DNA of 64,000 bases from Zychaea mexicana (Eukaryota; Mucoromycota; Mucoromycetes; Mucorales; Lichtheimiaceae), in NCBI RefSeq assembly GCF_025766255.1, contig NW_026516726.1, forward strand, positions 1-64,000, given 5' to 3'. Below the pieces are notes generated by a model. The model saw nothing but the letters and a program-made list of their open reading frames with translations. It was not told the origin of the DNA and ran no database searches. Within the stretch, counting starts at the first letter, position 1. Each line of letters begins with the position of its first letter. Of the stretch, positions 12,609-24,386 are shown piece after piece. The translations under genes and the position numbers were made by a program.

Positions 12609-13380
12609 TCATGTCTTTAGGGCAATTTCTACTGGAAGGGCTTTGGAAGCTTGGGTATTAACAATCAAGTGTGTCACATGGAGTTGTCTTTGTATACTTG
12701 GCTCTAATTTAGCTCGTTCAGCTATCTCTAATTCTTCTATAGCAGGACCATGATCGTTCCAACCTAACATTTACCATCATTATCGTTAGTAGCTTTACTG
12801 AAGTACTTTTCAATCACATTGATCTCGGCTTTGTTTTCGCGGTCTGGCCACGATTGACACTACGAATTGACAATACCCCCCTTACCTACTTTTCTGCATG
12901 AACAAGAGTATATCATCTTTTGTTTTCAAGACGTTAATGTACAGTGAAAACCAATCTATTCACCTATTGTTGTGTTGAAAATACACTGCTGCATGCCAGA
13001 AGCATTGCACGACATCCCAATGCAGCTTTACCGTGATCTCAAAGACATGTTGATCTTTATCCCTATGATACGGGCCAGTTGCTACGGGTAAAAAGCAGCC
13101 TTGGATTAGAGAAGCTAATTCTGTGCTTGCATTGGATCATCATGTTGCCTCATCTTTCGTTTTCTTGGCTGCTGCCAGAAAAAGCTACATCACTGTTTTG
13201 TTTAGCACTACTATCACATTGATTTCTCTTGTTTGTGCCGCTGCTGATGCTACACGCTTTGTTCTTTAAAAAAGCACATGTATCTATTTATACACGGTCT
13301 ATAAGCTCGAATCTCGTCTACCTCTTTTACACCACGTTCGGCCCAAAGGTCGACTGTATCCGAAAATCCAATTGACTCTC
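12609..13380 (-). pseudogene. Decayed protein-coding gene, family unknown
   Basis: Several minus-strand segments have strong coding character but do not join into one frame. About 13340-13255 reads SIGFSDTVDLWAERGVKEV. About 13130-12970 reads LIQGCFLPVATGPYHRD and KLHWDVVQCFWHAAVYF, but is preceded in frame by two consecutive TGA codons. About 12870-12780 contains CQSWPDRENKAEIN and INVIEKYFSKATNDN and runs into a TAG. About 12755-12609 reads WNDHGPAIEELEIAERAK and ends NTQASKALPVEIALKT-stop. Plausible GT/AG signals exist between some segments, but the stops and phase breaks indicate inactivation. No domain was recognised. It could be an old transposon gene or a host gene lost in this strain. 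Confidence 0.5.
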
Positions 13381-14545
13381 GTCTTTTTGGTGTATTTGAA
13401 GTTTGTTATGACGGCCAATTCTCAAGTCAGTGTAAAGAAGAACAAGGTTATCTTTTGGCTTTGTTGGATGACAGTTGGGAAGACTGCGTCTTCATTATGG
13501 TACTCGCAACCGGGTTCCAGCGCCTTTATTGTTTCTTTTGTTAAAAAATGTTTTCCTTGTTTAACACCAGCGACATGTAGGTGTGTTCATTATGTCCATG
13601 TAGCTTTTTTTTTTTTACCATGAATTGGGTCCCACAGATCTCAAGTACTGTACGTATCGATTATCGAGAAATTGTGCTATGTAGCAAAAAAGACTCAATG
13701 GCCGGCATCGATGGACATACGTTAAGCTTTTTTTTGTGGTGCAAACCGAGAAGATACCATACCGTACCTGAAGACTCACGCGGGTAACAGAAAGTTCGAG
13801 GGAACAAGCACAGTGTGTGGAACGGTAAAAGACAAAATTCGTTGTTACGCAAAACATAGTGGGACTAATAGCAACAAATTCCTTTATTATAAAAAATATA
13901 AAAGAGGAATCATAGCGCTATGTATATACGATAATGTGAGCTACATACTCGAATAGATCCCTCCATTACCGCGAAGGTGGTCACTGCATTACCTTTTGTA
14001 TCGTGTTTTTTATTTTTCCACCATGAAATTTGACTATAGTCGTTTAAGCGGAGGAAAGTATGGCCTTATACATGACATGAGGAAAAAGATAGTGGATAGT
14101 GTCTTAAAGAGGTAGAGAGGGTGCACAAGAAAGAAGGTTGATGTGGAAACTGAGAATGTTCTGTTGTAGCTTTAGATATAGTTTGTACCACCATTTCTGC
14201 TTCTCCACACATGTTATCCTTATTCATATTCCACTGTGCCCTCATCCAATACATCACCACATTTGAAACAAGACACACTTGCGCCCGTTATATCTCTAAT
14301 CCCACAGTAAATGGATCCTATTGTATGTAATGTACATATTGAATGTACCATGGCCATAACGATACCAGATCATGCACGTCCTAAGTAAAGGGATAAGAGC
14401 TCTTAGGAGGGACCGTGCTCCGTTCTTCTTCCTTTATGTATGTATGTAGCATCGTGTATATCGTGGTATTACAGTTGAAATAGGAAGAAGCAAAAACAAG
14501 TAATCCCTGCCTCCCACAATTTTTATATGTCATGACACTATGTTA
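13381..14545. other. Intergenic
   Basis: No supported gene. The open frames at 13372-13623 (+) and 13615-13857 (-) overlap each other antisense and lack family features. The right end is the 3' flank of the TBC gene. Confidence 0.5.
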
Positions 14546-17114
14546 TCATCGACGCACAGTCTTTGCTCGTTCAACAAGACGACGTGCTTCCATTGCCTTA
14601 TGAATGATGGTGCCTCGCACCGTGCCACGCTTCAGCCGTCTTTTTAATCGTGGCGTATTTTTCCTTCGCTCATCCCGACGATTCTTAACCAATTCGCGCC
14701 TCTTGCACAGGTCTTGCTCATTGACCCGTGTGGTCGACGCATACTTGTCATACACAGACTCCATCAGTCTGTGGCAATCGATCATTCGTTTTGGCATATT
14801 CTAGTAACATATAAAAAATGTTGATAAACAAAAGCGTTGACAACATCAATAACCCTCTTTCTGATTTACCTGAATCACTTGGAAAATTTCTAGTGGATCA
14901 TTCACTGCCAATACCTCCCGTTCGTTCATTTTGAAGATTGCTAGTGCGACTCGGAATAGTGCCCGTTGACCCTCACTTTTTATGTATAGTCAGTATGCTG
15001 TATGTTTTCCATTGGTATATATGATAAAGATTTACTTACTAGAACAAGCAGTCCCATACACGAAGCACAGACTACCACCAACGTTACCATGCATTTAGTA
15101 TCACGTGGCCAGGGTGGAACCATCCATACATCCCCTCACCCTTTTTCCCCCTTCCAGCAAACTGTTCATCACCATGCCTCTTCACGATACACGTACCTCG
15201 ATCGGCAAAATATTGATAAATAAAGTCAAGAACCAATGACTCGTTACGAGGGTCGTGGTAGGCATGCCATTATTACCATCCGCCTCTTCACACTCCCAAA
15301 ACGACTTCCCACTACCCATGCGATTCCAAACATGCGGGATGCGTTCTGACAGCAACATCATCAGTACTGTCTGATCAATGTTGGCACCCTCCATGGTCAC
15401 ATCGTAAATGTTGGGCGGCAAGATATCTTGTATCAATACGACAAATGTCCAGAATGCATCTTCTTCGTCCATAAACAACAACAGCAGACCAGCGATATAG
15501 TTTAAGGATTGGCAGTATCCGATATCAGGGGCGTACAAGGAGAATGCAGAAAGAATTCGTCGAAGTGATTGAATCGCAGGTACGTCGTTGTTGCTGTTTT
15601 CTCTCGTTCGACCGTGTTCATTGTTACTGTTGCTGCTGCTGCTTCCGCTACTGCTGCTTATGCTTCCACTCTCTCCTCCTTTTCCCTTATTGGTACTGGG
15701 TATAGATTTGAACCGGACATTGTCCGGAAATGTTCGATGTAGATCTAATAAATCATTTCTTTGGAGTGAATTTCCACATAGTGCGTATTATGTACATCCA
15801 ATGTAGATCCTGTCCCTTTAACTTTGTAAATACAACACGGATCGCTCCTTGTTATGCTACCTCGTTCAATGATATCCAAAAATTCATTTTCCAAACCCAT
15901 GGCTTCGGCTCGTTCCACGTAGCCTCGGTAAACGCCTGGATTCGCATACTTTTTTGCCTCGGCACCACTATAATGAAGCCATGCTTGTCCACGGAGATCA
16001 GGTGGTATTCCTTTACGAATGAATCGCTTGACTATACGAAATAATCATCCATTGTTATCACAAATGAACGCATTGTGCAATGAATAGATGTAAAATTATC
16101 AATGGTGTTATTTACATTTACTGCTCGGCTGTGGCCACTCGCCATCATTTTCTGCAATCAGCCGTCGCCACTTTTGTAGTCGGCGATTTACAATGGGCTG
16201 GTATGATATTTCAAAGGTGTCCTGTTCTTCTACAGATACCCATTGTGAGCCCTTGATGAACCCGTATTGATCCCTATAAAGAGCATATTTATATTCAGGG
16301 TTACACATATTCGAGTAACGATAACAACAACAACGACGACGATGACTTACCTCTCAGTGGATTCATTGTGTTTATTTTTCTGAGGTGCAGGTGGATATGT
16401 TGCCTGGCTACCGTCATCATACAACACGGGGGAGCTAGTATTGCTATGACGTCGTTGTTGACTACTGTTATTGTTATTATGGTGGTGTTTGCCTCGTAAT
16501 GAGAATACACTCTTTTTGCGTGACAAGGTCAATTTGTCCTTGAAAGCGTTGGATATAGAGCGGCTCACACTCGCTTTTGGTACTGGTGCTGGTGCTTGTA
16601 ATGCCGACGGAGACGGTTGTCGTTGTGTATAAGAAGCAAAAGTCGAGGTATTCTTGGGAGGTAACGGTGGTGGTGGAGAAGACGACGACGAAGTAGAGGG
16701 ACAATCGTCATTATCGTCGTCGTCATCGTCGTCTTCTTCTTCTTCGTCATCGTCGTCGTCGTCAGAGAATGTGTCCACAGAAGAAGCAACTGATGGCTCT
16801 GCATTGACAGTAAGCAATGAACCTGTGGTTGCATTGGCATGGTTTGTGACTTGAGTCTGACCAGCAGATTCGTAATTGAGTGAAGGTGGAGGAGGAGGAA
16901 GAGGTCGTCCTGGTGCTTGTGGTGGTCTTTTCTGCTTCTGCTGTTGTTGCTGACTAGTAGGGTTTGGAGATAATAAGCTGTTACTGGTGGTGGTAGTATT
17001 GGTGAATGAAGATGATCGTAGTCGAATTCCACGAGGTGTGTTGGGTGATGACTTTGAATCGTCGCGTTTACGGGGTAACCGTACACTCGTGGATGATCGT
17101 ACCAAAGACGCCAT
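14546..17114 (-). CDS. TBC-domain Rab GTPase-activating protein
   Basis: Six exons (17114-16351, 16273-16122, 16031-15861, 15744-15197, 14971-14870, 14800-14546) close in frame to 663 aa. The first 250 residues are disordered, with poly-Pro, an Asp/Glu stretch and many Ser/Arg sites. Then comes the DQYGFIKG box typical of fungal and GRTP1-like TBC proteins, and the TBC domain begins at KRFIRKGIPPDLRG. Both catalytic signatures are present: the arginine finger IxxDxxR (I360, D363, R366 in IERDLHR) and the glutamine finger YxQ (Y439-C-Q441). A Ser/Asn insertion sits between them. The later TBC helices end at NMPKRMIDCH, followed by a basic tail. The protein should accelerate GTP hydrolysis on a Rab in membrane traffic; which Rab cannot be told. 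The start codon is the first ATG after a GA-rich leader. Confidence 0.9.
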
Positions 17115-18378
17115 TTGAGCCAGACAAAGAAGGTATAGAAAAGGAAAACAAGAAAGAGAGAGAAAAAGAGAGAGAGAGAGGAGAGGAGAGGAGAGGAAGA
17201 GGGGATAGAGTGTTAGGTTTTTGAAGTAAAAGAAAGAAAACTTGAAACTGTTACGCCCTCCTCGTTCACGCATAAATTCTGTGTGTTGGGGGAGGGGGAG
17301 GTGTTTTTGCTTAGCGGGCCCTGGAAATTATCATTGCAAAACACATTGTCCACGAGTGGTTCCCATCACTGTGTCGTCCGGGGAGGGAGGGAGGGGGGGG
17401 GGGTGACGAACGCAACGGGCAAACGCTTATTCGGCCAGCATGTTTTTCCGAAGGAACACACATAAGCTAATGAACGGGTAGTATTCTCTGCCTACAACTT
17501 ATATTAAAACAGGCATTCTGTGTACTTTTCAGCTCAATGAGCAGTATATGCTATTGCATAATCCCAATCAGCATCATGGACATTGTAGCTATCATTATCA
17601 TTATTCATCACTATAACACCGTATTTACATGAGGAGAGGAGGAACACAACCTGCTTGTCAAGGAAAACTATCACGGGCATGCATTTTCTACCTCACCATT
17701 GACAATCATTGAGCATTTTGTATAACATATTAGAGACTCCGACATATTGGCAATCTGCTTTTTGTTGTTGATCATTCATCAATCGAGCCACATTTGCTGA
17801 TACAGTATGTAGAAAGATTAGAAAAAGAACGAACCGTCTTGCCATGCATATATAAATGATGTATGGAGGTGTTCCTTTCTTTTTTATCCTGTAAGGCGTA
17901 TGGTAGTGCTGCGTGGCAAAAATAACAAATGAAAGGCCCACTCTTTGTTTGTGTAGTGTTTTGATCAGCATACAAAATTACCTGATTAGTATATGTAATT
18001 GCTGTAATAGTGTATGCATACAGCCACACTATTTATATTTTCACCGTTTCCTTTCTATCGCTGTACAGAGCGAGACAAAGTTCATACATAGACATTCTTA
18101 GTCCTCCTGACATTCATGAAGTGACTGTTATTACAGAACATAGGCTTGTGGTACGAAGAATATACTATTAATGTAGCCATGTGCTTGCTTTTGATGTAAT
18201 TTCTAGTGTCGACACACTGAAACAGGCACAAAGTAATAATTTAAGGTTAAACATGGTGTCATTTATTTATTACTATTTGTGTGCTTTGCATGTATGTTTA
18301 GAATTAACAGTAATCGTAAAAAGAGCAACCTTTGAATAAATAAAACGTTAGAGTATGGTACTGTATCAATTAAGGTTC
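17115..18378. other. Intergenic, TBC gene promoter and catalase 3' flank
   Basis: There is a GA-rich tract at 17151-17200, poly-G at 17393-17402, and otherwise AT-rich sequence. No gene was recognised. Confidence 0.55.
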
Positions 18379-21357
18379 TTACTCATGATCCAAGTACAAT
18401 CTGGACCAGAATCGCTGCTGAATAAGTGCGGCCTTAAATTCGTCCTGGATGCTGCTAGGTGATTCGCCAGTAACAACACCATCCTGATTACTGTTCTTCT
18501 CTCCCAGTGCGGAATCAACAAACTTGACACCTTCACCACTGGCAGCGATTGGTTTGCAATGACGATAGGCCTCGACAATAAAGTTCTTGGGTTCTTCATA
18601 GGGGAACTCGGAGAGATCGTTCATGAGGGTCTTGATACCTTCCTTGCCACCGGGAACGTAGACAGCATCATAGAGCACCGAAGCTGTGTGCAAATAAGTC
18701 GTGGTAATGTTCAAGCCTTCTTGATCGCCGAGATTGATACCAACAAAGCTAGGGTAGGCGCCTTGCTCAGTGAGGTAGTCAAACATAGCACTGGCTTCAT
18801 CCGTGTCAATGCCAGGTGCAGTAAGAATAGCAACGGTACGTGTCTTGATATGAGCGGGCTTGGGATACTCTTCCATGGAAATGCCGACGGAGGTCTTGTT
18901 ATCGTTGTCGACGACTTTTTCGGGCAAGGGAACATTGATACGCTTGGCAATACGACGAGCGAGATCGTTGTCGACATTGTTGATCACGGTAATCATGCGC
19001 TTGCGGACATCGAGCGATTTCGACTTGCCGATTTCGAAACGGAGACCATCGATCATCTGTTGCTTTTCGGCAGGCGTGAGCGAGTTATAATAAAGACGGG
19101 CTTGGGTGTAGTAGTCAAAGAACTTGGCGGACTTGCCACGTTGCTTGACGCCACCCATTTTTTCGGGATAGTCAATGTAGCCGCCCTGGTCAGCTTCGAC
19201 CATGGAAGGTGTGTTGTCTTGCAAGCCGTTGGGGTAATAAGCGACTTTACCCTTGTGCACGTTTTGCTGCATGTATCCATCACGTTGGTTGTTGTGGACC
19301 GGGTTGACGGGGCGGTTGATCGGGATCTGCATAAAGTTGGCGCTGTTCATACGGTTGATCTGGGTGTCCAGGTAACTGAAAAGACGGCCTTGCAGTAACG
19401 GGTCGTTGGTGAATCCAATACCTCGGACGACATGGCCTGGATGCATTGTGATTTGCTCGGTTTCCGAAAAGTAGTTCTCGACGTTGCGGTTCAATGTCAG
19501 TTTGCCCAAACGTGTGACCGGGACAAGCGATTCAGGAACAATCTTGGTAGGGTCGGTCAGGTCAAAGTCATACTTGTCTTCGTCTTCTTCGGGGATAATT
19601 TGGACGCCCAATTCCCATTCGGGATAATCGCCGTTGTTAATGGCAGTGTATAGGTCGTTACGGTGGAAATCAATGTCCTTGCCACACACCTTTTGGGCTT
19701 CGTCCTATATAATAAAACGAGATTACGCTATTTAGTGCAGATGTTCATCTCGTTTTCTACTTGGCTGTATACTACTTTACCCAAAGCATGTTGGAAAGGC
19801 CTTGTAATGGCTTCCAATGGAATTTGACAAAGTGAGAGACACCCTCTTCGTTGATCAGTCGGAAGCTAGAAGAAGATCAATGGTGATGGCAAGAAATAGG
19901 AGTTTAATATGCGGTTAGAGTCAAGTGCTTGTTTGGGATGCATACTTTATGCAGCAAAAACAAGAAATAATGCCCTTACGTATGAACGCCAAAGCCCTCA
20001 ACTTGACGGAGACTGTTCGGGATACCACGACCACTCAAAGCCTGAAAGTAATATATGGAGTTTGTTGTTATTAAATGTTTTTCATAAGCCCACAAATTCA
20101 TACCCACAAAGTATATATACAACTCCAAGCCTAAAACTAAAAATGGTAAAAGAGAATAGAACATACCCAAAAGACAGTGTGAAGAGTTTCGGGGAACTCT
20201 GCAAAAAAGTCATAAGCAGTTTCATGAGCTGTACCGGCCTGAGGGGTTTCAGTGTCCGGTTCAGGTTTGCCAGCGTGGATCAAATCTAAAGATATAGTAC
20301 AAAGTTAGAGTTTTATTTTTTCAACGGATTTTCAAAATAAAGATTCGACATACCAGGAAACTTCATTGCATCTGTTTTTTGTTTGTTTGTATGTTTGTTT
20401 GTCCGCCATGATAAATATGCAGTCAATAACTCTAATCGCTCTTGATCTACACCGACCACCCCTTTCTCCCCCACCGAATAGAGATCAACAACACTACGGG
20501 CGGAGAGAAAACTTACCGTGCACAAAGAATGGAGCAATTGCGTTACCCACTGAAGAAGATTGAAAAGTACATGTTTAGGGCTTTGGTTAAGGAACCAATA
20601 TTCTCGTTTTAAAAGCCAACGTCAACTACTCACCAAGATCGAATAAACCTTCTTCGGTGTAGAAGCGAGTAGCAAAGCCGCGAACATCTCTGACTGTATC
20701 GGGAGACCCACGAGATCCAAGCACAGTTGAAAACCGCACAAACACAGGCGTCTTGGTACCTGGTGTACGCAAGAACTTGGCAGCAGTGATATTGGACCAG
20801 TCAGTATACGGCTCAAAATCACCGTGAGCACCGACACCGCGAGCGTGAACAGCGCGTTCAGGGATTCTAGACGTTTAAAGAAGAAGTTTAAGTTTACATA
20901 CTATATTCGGTTTGTAGAAGCTACAACGAGAAAAGCAAAAGTAGCTGTACCTTTCATGATCTGCGCATGATTCGTATTAAAAGTGACGACAAAAGACGTT
21001 GATGCGTTAAAAGTTGTTAGTTGTAGCATGGAGTATGTAGTAACTAAGGAATGAAAAAAATAATAGATAAAATCTTTTTTTCTTACCAAAGTGCATAATC
21101 TTTTCACGCATCATAAAATCTTCAAGCAAGGTTGGACCACGCAAGCCAGCTTTCAAGCTATCCGTATTGTTGATGCGTTGACCAAACTGGGTCGTTTCTT
21201 GTTGGCCGGCGTTGCTAATAGAAAACTGTTCCATTTGGGCAGCCTTAGGGTCATCGCCTTCGGCTTGACTGTTGAAAGCGCATGATTCATCTGCAAATGC
21301 TGTTTGTTGAACAGCAAGAGCAATGCTGAATAGTGTACCAAAGATAACGGTTCTCAT
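18379..21357 (-). CDS. Secreted large-subunit catalase (clade 2, DJ-1/PfpI-like C-terminus)
   Basis: Nine exons (21357-21087, 20960-20951, 20866-20634, 20549-20517, 20371-20354, 20285-20167, 20041-19980, 19865-19781, 19704-18379) join without a frame break to 718 aa, the size of large-subunit catalases. A signal peptide of about 22 residues ending QTAFA suggests secretion. Active-site marks are HFDHERIPE, the catalytic His in AVHARG (H101), Asn in VGNAIAP (N174) and the proximal haem Tyr in RLFSYLDTQ (Y388). The C-terminal 150 residues form the class-I glutamine-amidotransferase/DJ-1-like domain of this clade ([25 protein letters not shown]). The enzyme splits hydrogen peroxide to water and oxygen, probably outside the cell or in the wall. 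Two exons are microexons (10 and 18 nt) and another is 33 nt. A TATAAGG element lies about 100 bp upstream of the ATG. Confidence 0.95.
20354..20371 (-). other. 18-nt microexon of catalase
   Basis: The segment is bounded by AACAG and GTATGT. With one nucleotide from the previous exon it encodes Asp-Ala-Met-Lys-Phe-Pro plus one base, restoring FFVHDAMKFPDLIHA, which is the strongly conserved catalase segment. Confidence 0.88.
20951..20960 (-). other. 10-nt microexon of catalase
   Basis: The exon ATCATGAAAG is bounded by CGCAG and GTACAG. It completes G|AT CAT GAA AG|A, giving Asp-His-Glu-Arg inside the invariant catalase block HFDHERIPE. Both neighbouring exons need exactly these bases to keep frame and motif. 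Confidence 0.88.
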
Positions 21358-22420
21358 TACGAGTGAGGGGGGAGGTTTGGAGGATAGATGGCAGTGAAGA
21401 GGTGAAAGAGAAAAAAAACGCCCAGGAAATATGTTTGTTCCTGGAAAGGTCTTCTCCTTATATGCGCGTTAGAAAGTGGAAAAGCGGGACTGTCGACATC
21501 ATCATTATAGTTAGTTATTAGCAGCAACAGCAGCAAAGACGAGATAATGCGCGGGTAACCTCGTTGGTCTGACTTTAATGAAACATTGTAAAGTCTGTGT
21601 GTGTGTGTACTTATTGCATTAGCGCTAAGTATATAAAAGGAGCGGCATGACCCGAACCGGGATTTGGCGTTATTTGTGCAATCCAGGAGTTTCTCCCTAA
21701 TAATGTCACCGCCACATTTTTTTTCTCTCTCAGATGAGAATGTGCCAGTGTGTTGCTGGATGTTTGGAATTCTAGCGCTTATTAAGCCAACAAAGATTGG
21801 TCCACATTTGTTGTACAGGTGGACAGGATAAACCATTCCGCCTTTGTTATTACATTAGTGTGTTTAAACCGACTGGTCTTTCAGATCATTGACTGGGATG
21901 ATGAAGAAACTCATGCGACATGATTGGATAGTAGATGTCTTAGTAAGAGACGGGAATTGGAGTGGAGTGGAGTCGGAATATTTCGCATAATAAATGTTCT
22001 TTGGGAGAAAGCGCTTGGGTCGATCCGGCACTGAAAGTTACACAGCGTGACAACGACGACAAATAAAAAAAAAGTTTTCTGGATTATTCGTTGAAAAAAA
22101 AATTGCCTGACCTTTTTGTATCTATCTACCTGACAGGTTTTCATGCTCGGTCTAGAATTTCATTGGAAAAATTCAAGGGCTATCATATTATCATTATCAT
22201 TCGTTTCTTTTTTGTGGTTTTGCTGATAGGAAGTCGTGATGTAAATGTTGAGAACAGCAAGAAAGCCAGACACGCACGCAATCTCCTACGCTACTTTACA
22301 AGACTGCCCTGCCCTCCTGTCAAACTGTACAAGAAAAGTTTCATCATGTAATCAGCCACCACTGTTTCGATATAAGCATTGAATGTCCTTGCTATTGGCA
22401 ATATATTGTAAAGGCCTATA
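21358..22420. other. Catalase upstream region, no gene
   Basis: Contains the catalase promoter, a GT tract (21597-21608) and AT-rich sequence. The open frames here have no supporting features. A CCCGGTTCGGG stretch near 21650 on the minus strand mimics part of a tRNA T-arm but does not fold as a tRNA. Confidence 0.5.
21456..21464 (-). promoter_or_regulatory. Putative TATA box of catalase gene
   Basis: CATATAAGG on the minus strand lies about 100 bp before the catalase ATG. The + strand also shows TATATAAAAGG at 21629-21639, which would face away from catalase and has no gene immediately downstream. Confidence 0.45.
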
Positions 22421-23502
22421 TTGCTCAATAGACCGACTATTGTATCCAAGCAGACGGGTGGTAACTTCCCTGCTGTTGATTCTCCGTTCTTTTTTTCACT
22501 TGGGTCCGTGGAAACAAACGGGAACTTAAATTCTTACGTGAGCATACAGGGTTGCTCCTTAGCCAATCAAAATCGCTTCACTCATACTTCGTTTCCAGGT
22601 TACACTGAGCTTTTTGAAGACTCAACACAAGCAGTTACTGCAACCGTCATGTAACTAATCTTGTTTCCGGTTCCCATGGATACTGTATTATATCCCCGAT
22701 TAAACCATCCACAAGCAGATGAAATGTAATTGAGACTATTCCCGATTCGAAAAACAAGGCCAGTGCATCTGTGAATTACAGAAAGAACTAGAATGACAAA
22801 GTATCTGATGTGTGATAGCCCTCTACAAGAACAACGATCTGATGGTGTCCACTTTCACACCTATGATGTCTATTTGAAGTGGTTATTCATTGGGTGAAAT
22901 AATATCATTTGTTGCATATAGTATATCTTGGTGGAAACGGTTTAGCAGAATCTCACCGAACAAAACCAGTGGTGGTGGCACATACACTCGTGCAAACTGG
23001 TCGTTGATCTATGTAACACATTGTGGGGGTTATACCATAGAACTTTTCAGTTTCATCAGCCCTGTAACAAGTATAAGCTCATCTATTGGAGAGGTTGTTT
23101 GAGCGCAAAAATTCGATCACAATACTTGTCTACAGTAACCTGCTGCTCCAAATATTACGAATGGTGAAGAGCGGCGGCTGCCACAGAAGATAGACGTTTC
23201 TTAGATGAAGTTAATATAATTTTGATCATCAAGGGCAAAAAGCTAGTAATGCTTATTTATCTTTAATCAAGTTTAAATTTGAGCTTCAAGGAGCTAGTGC
23301 ATTTGAACCTGCTTATGCACGTATGCTGCATGGTTCGAGTTTATTGTTTGTCAAAAGGGATGGAGATGGGCAACAGCACAGTATCGAATATACGGCCAGC
23401 ACTTTTAGCGTTACGCATAACGCAAAATCAATTGATAAAACAGCGCGAACAAAAAGGTATCGTGTGAAATTCTCACGTTTTGTTCACCCAAATACAATAT
23501 AA
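22421..23502 (+). pseudogene. Broken coding relic upstream of the rhodanese gene
   Basis: Two parts look coding but cannot be joined. At 22421-22654 an open frame includes SYVSIQGCSLANQNRFTH and ends at a TAA. At about 23233-23502 an open frame includes GASAFEPAYARMLHGSSLLF and IEYTASTFSVTHN and ends at a TAA. Between them every frame has several stop codons, for example around 22720-22780. The second part ends only nine bases before the rhodanese start codon, so the rhodanese promoter must lie within it. No domain was recognised; chance open frames cannot be excluded. Confidence 0.35.
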
Positions 23503-23511
23503 CCTTTTGAC

Positions 23512-24225
23512 ATGTTCGCCATCAGACAAGTAAGTAAATGATAAAACAAGCCAAGTTGCCATCCATACATTTATATGTATTACAAGTGACAAAAAAATAT
23601 AACTGAAATGACTAGGCTGCACGCAATGCATCTATCCGACACCAACCATTGACCCGCTCATTCACTGTGGTAACGTCTTTTTTTGTTGTCAATCCGGTAA
23701 TGGAAATAAACAACGCTAACTATATATCCCGGGGCTTCTTCCTCCTAGACGTCGATCGCCTTGAGCCGTTGGACTGATATGGTGAAGAAGACAAAGAACA
23801 CGATTGGCATTCAGGAAATCACCGTGGACGAACTCAAAAGCGAGCTGGGTGCTGCTGAAAAGCCTGTTATCATTGATGTTCGAGAAGGTGGAGAAGTGCA
23901 ACGTGGCAAGGTATGGAAAACGGCTGAAAACGTATTTCATTGAGTTGGCGAATCGATTAAATGTGGATTGTGTTACACTCTCTCCCCTCTCTCCCTACAG
24001 ATCCCAAACGCCGTGTGTTTGTCGCGTGGTGTGCTTGAACTCGGTGTTGAAAAGGTTGTGACCCCAGAATCGGATACGCCTATCGTCGTCTACTGTGCTG
24101 GTGGTCTCCGTAGCATTATGGCTGTTGAATCGCTCGTGCGGATGGGTTATGATAATGAGAACATCAAGAGTTTGAAGGGTGGTTTCGAAGCATGGAAAAA
24201 GGGTGGAAACTCTGTTGAAAATTAG
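23512..24225 (+). CDS. Single-domain rhodanese (sulfurtransferase)
   Basis: Three exons (23512-23529, 23749-23910, 24001-24225) give 134 aa. The first exon is only 18 nt (MFAIRQ). Spliced to TSIALSRW it makes a short basic, hydroxylated N-terminus typical of mitochondrial import. The rhodanese fold signatures are ITVDELKSEL, the CH2A-like VIIDVREGGEVQRG, and the active-site loop CAGGLRS with catalytic Cys at residue 92, followed by SLKGGFEAWKKGG. The six-residue loop fits thiosulfate or similar sulfane-sulfur donors rather than Cdc25/Acr2 phosphatases. It is a GlpE/PspE-sized protein and would move sulfane sulfur to an acceptor, perhaps in the mitochondrion. Confidence 0.92.
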
Positions 24226-24386
24226 AAAGAAAGACCAAGTGTATTATTATTAATTTGTACAAAAGTTGTTTTATGGAAGTGCAGATTGTGCGTATTGTAC
24301 ATTGCTTTGGTGTGCGTTAATACTGAAATTGCAAGGGACAAAAAGAAACGGGCCGAATTACATGGCATAGTTGCTACTTTACGATA

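Noticed and set aside
16565..17086. Alternative frames rich in His/Leu/Thr over the TBC gene first exon
   Set aside because: Frame shadows of low-complexity codons; only the frame leading to DQYGFIKG joins the TBC domain.
18559..19398. 279-codon frame on the + strand
   Set aside because: Antisense shadow of the catalase last exon, which has clear catalase motifs.
21640..21715. tRNA-like element near GACCCGAACCGGG
   Set aside because: The T-arm, acceptor stem and anticodon loop do not fold on either strand.
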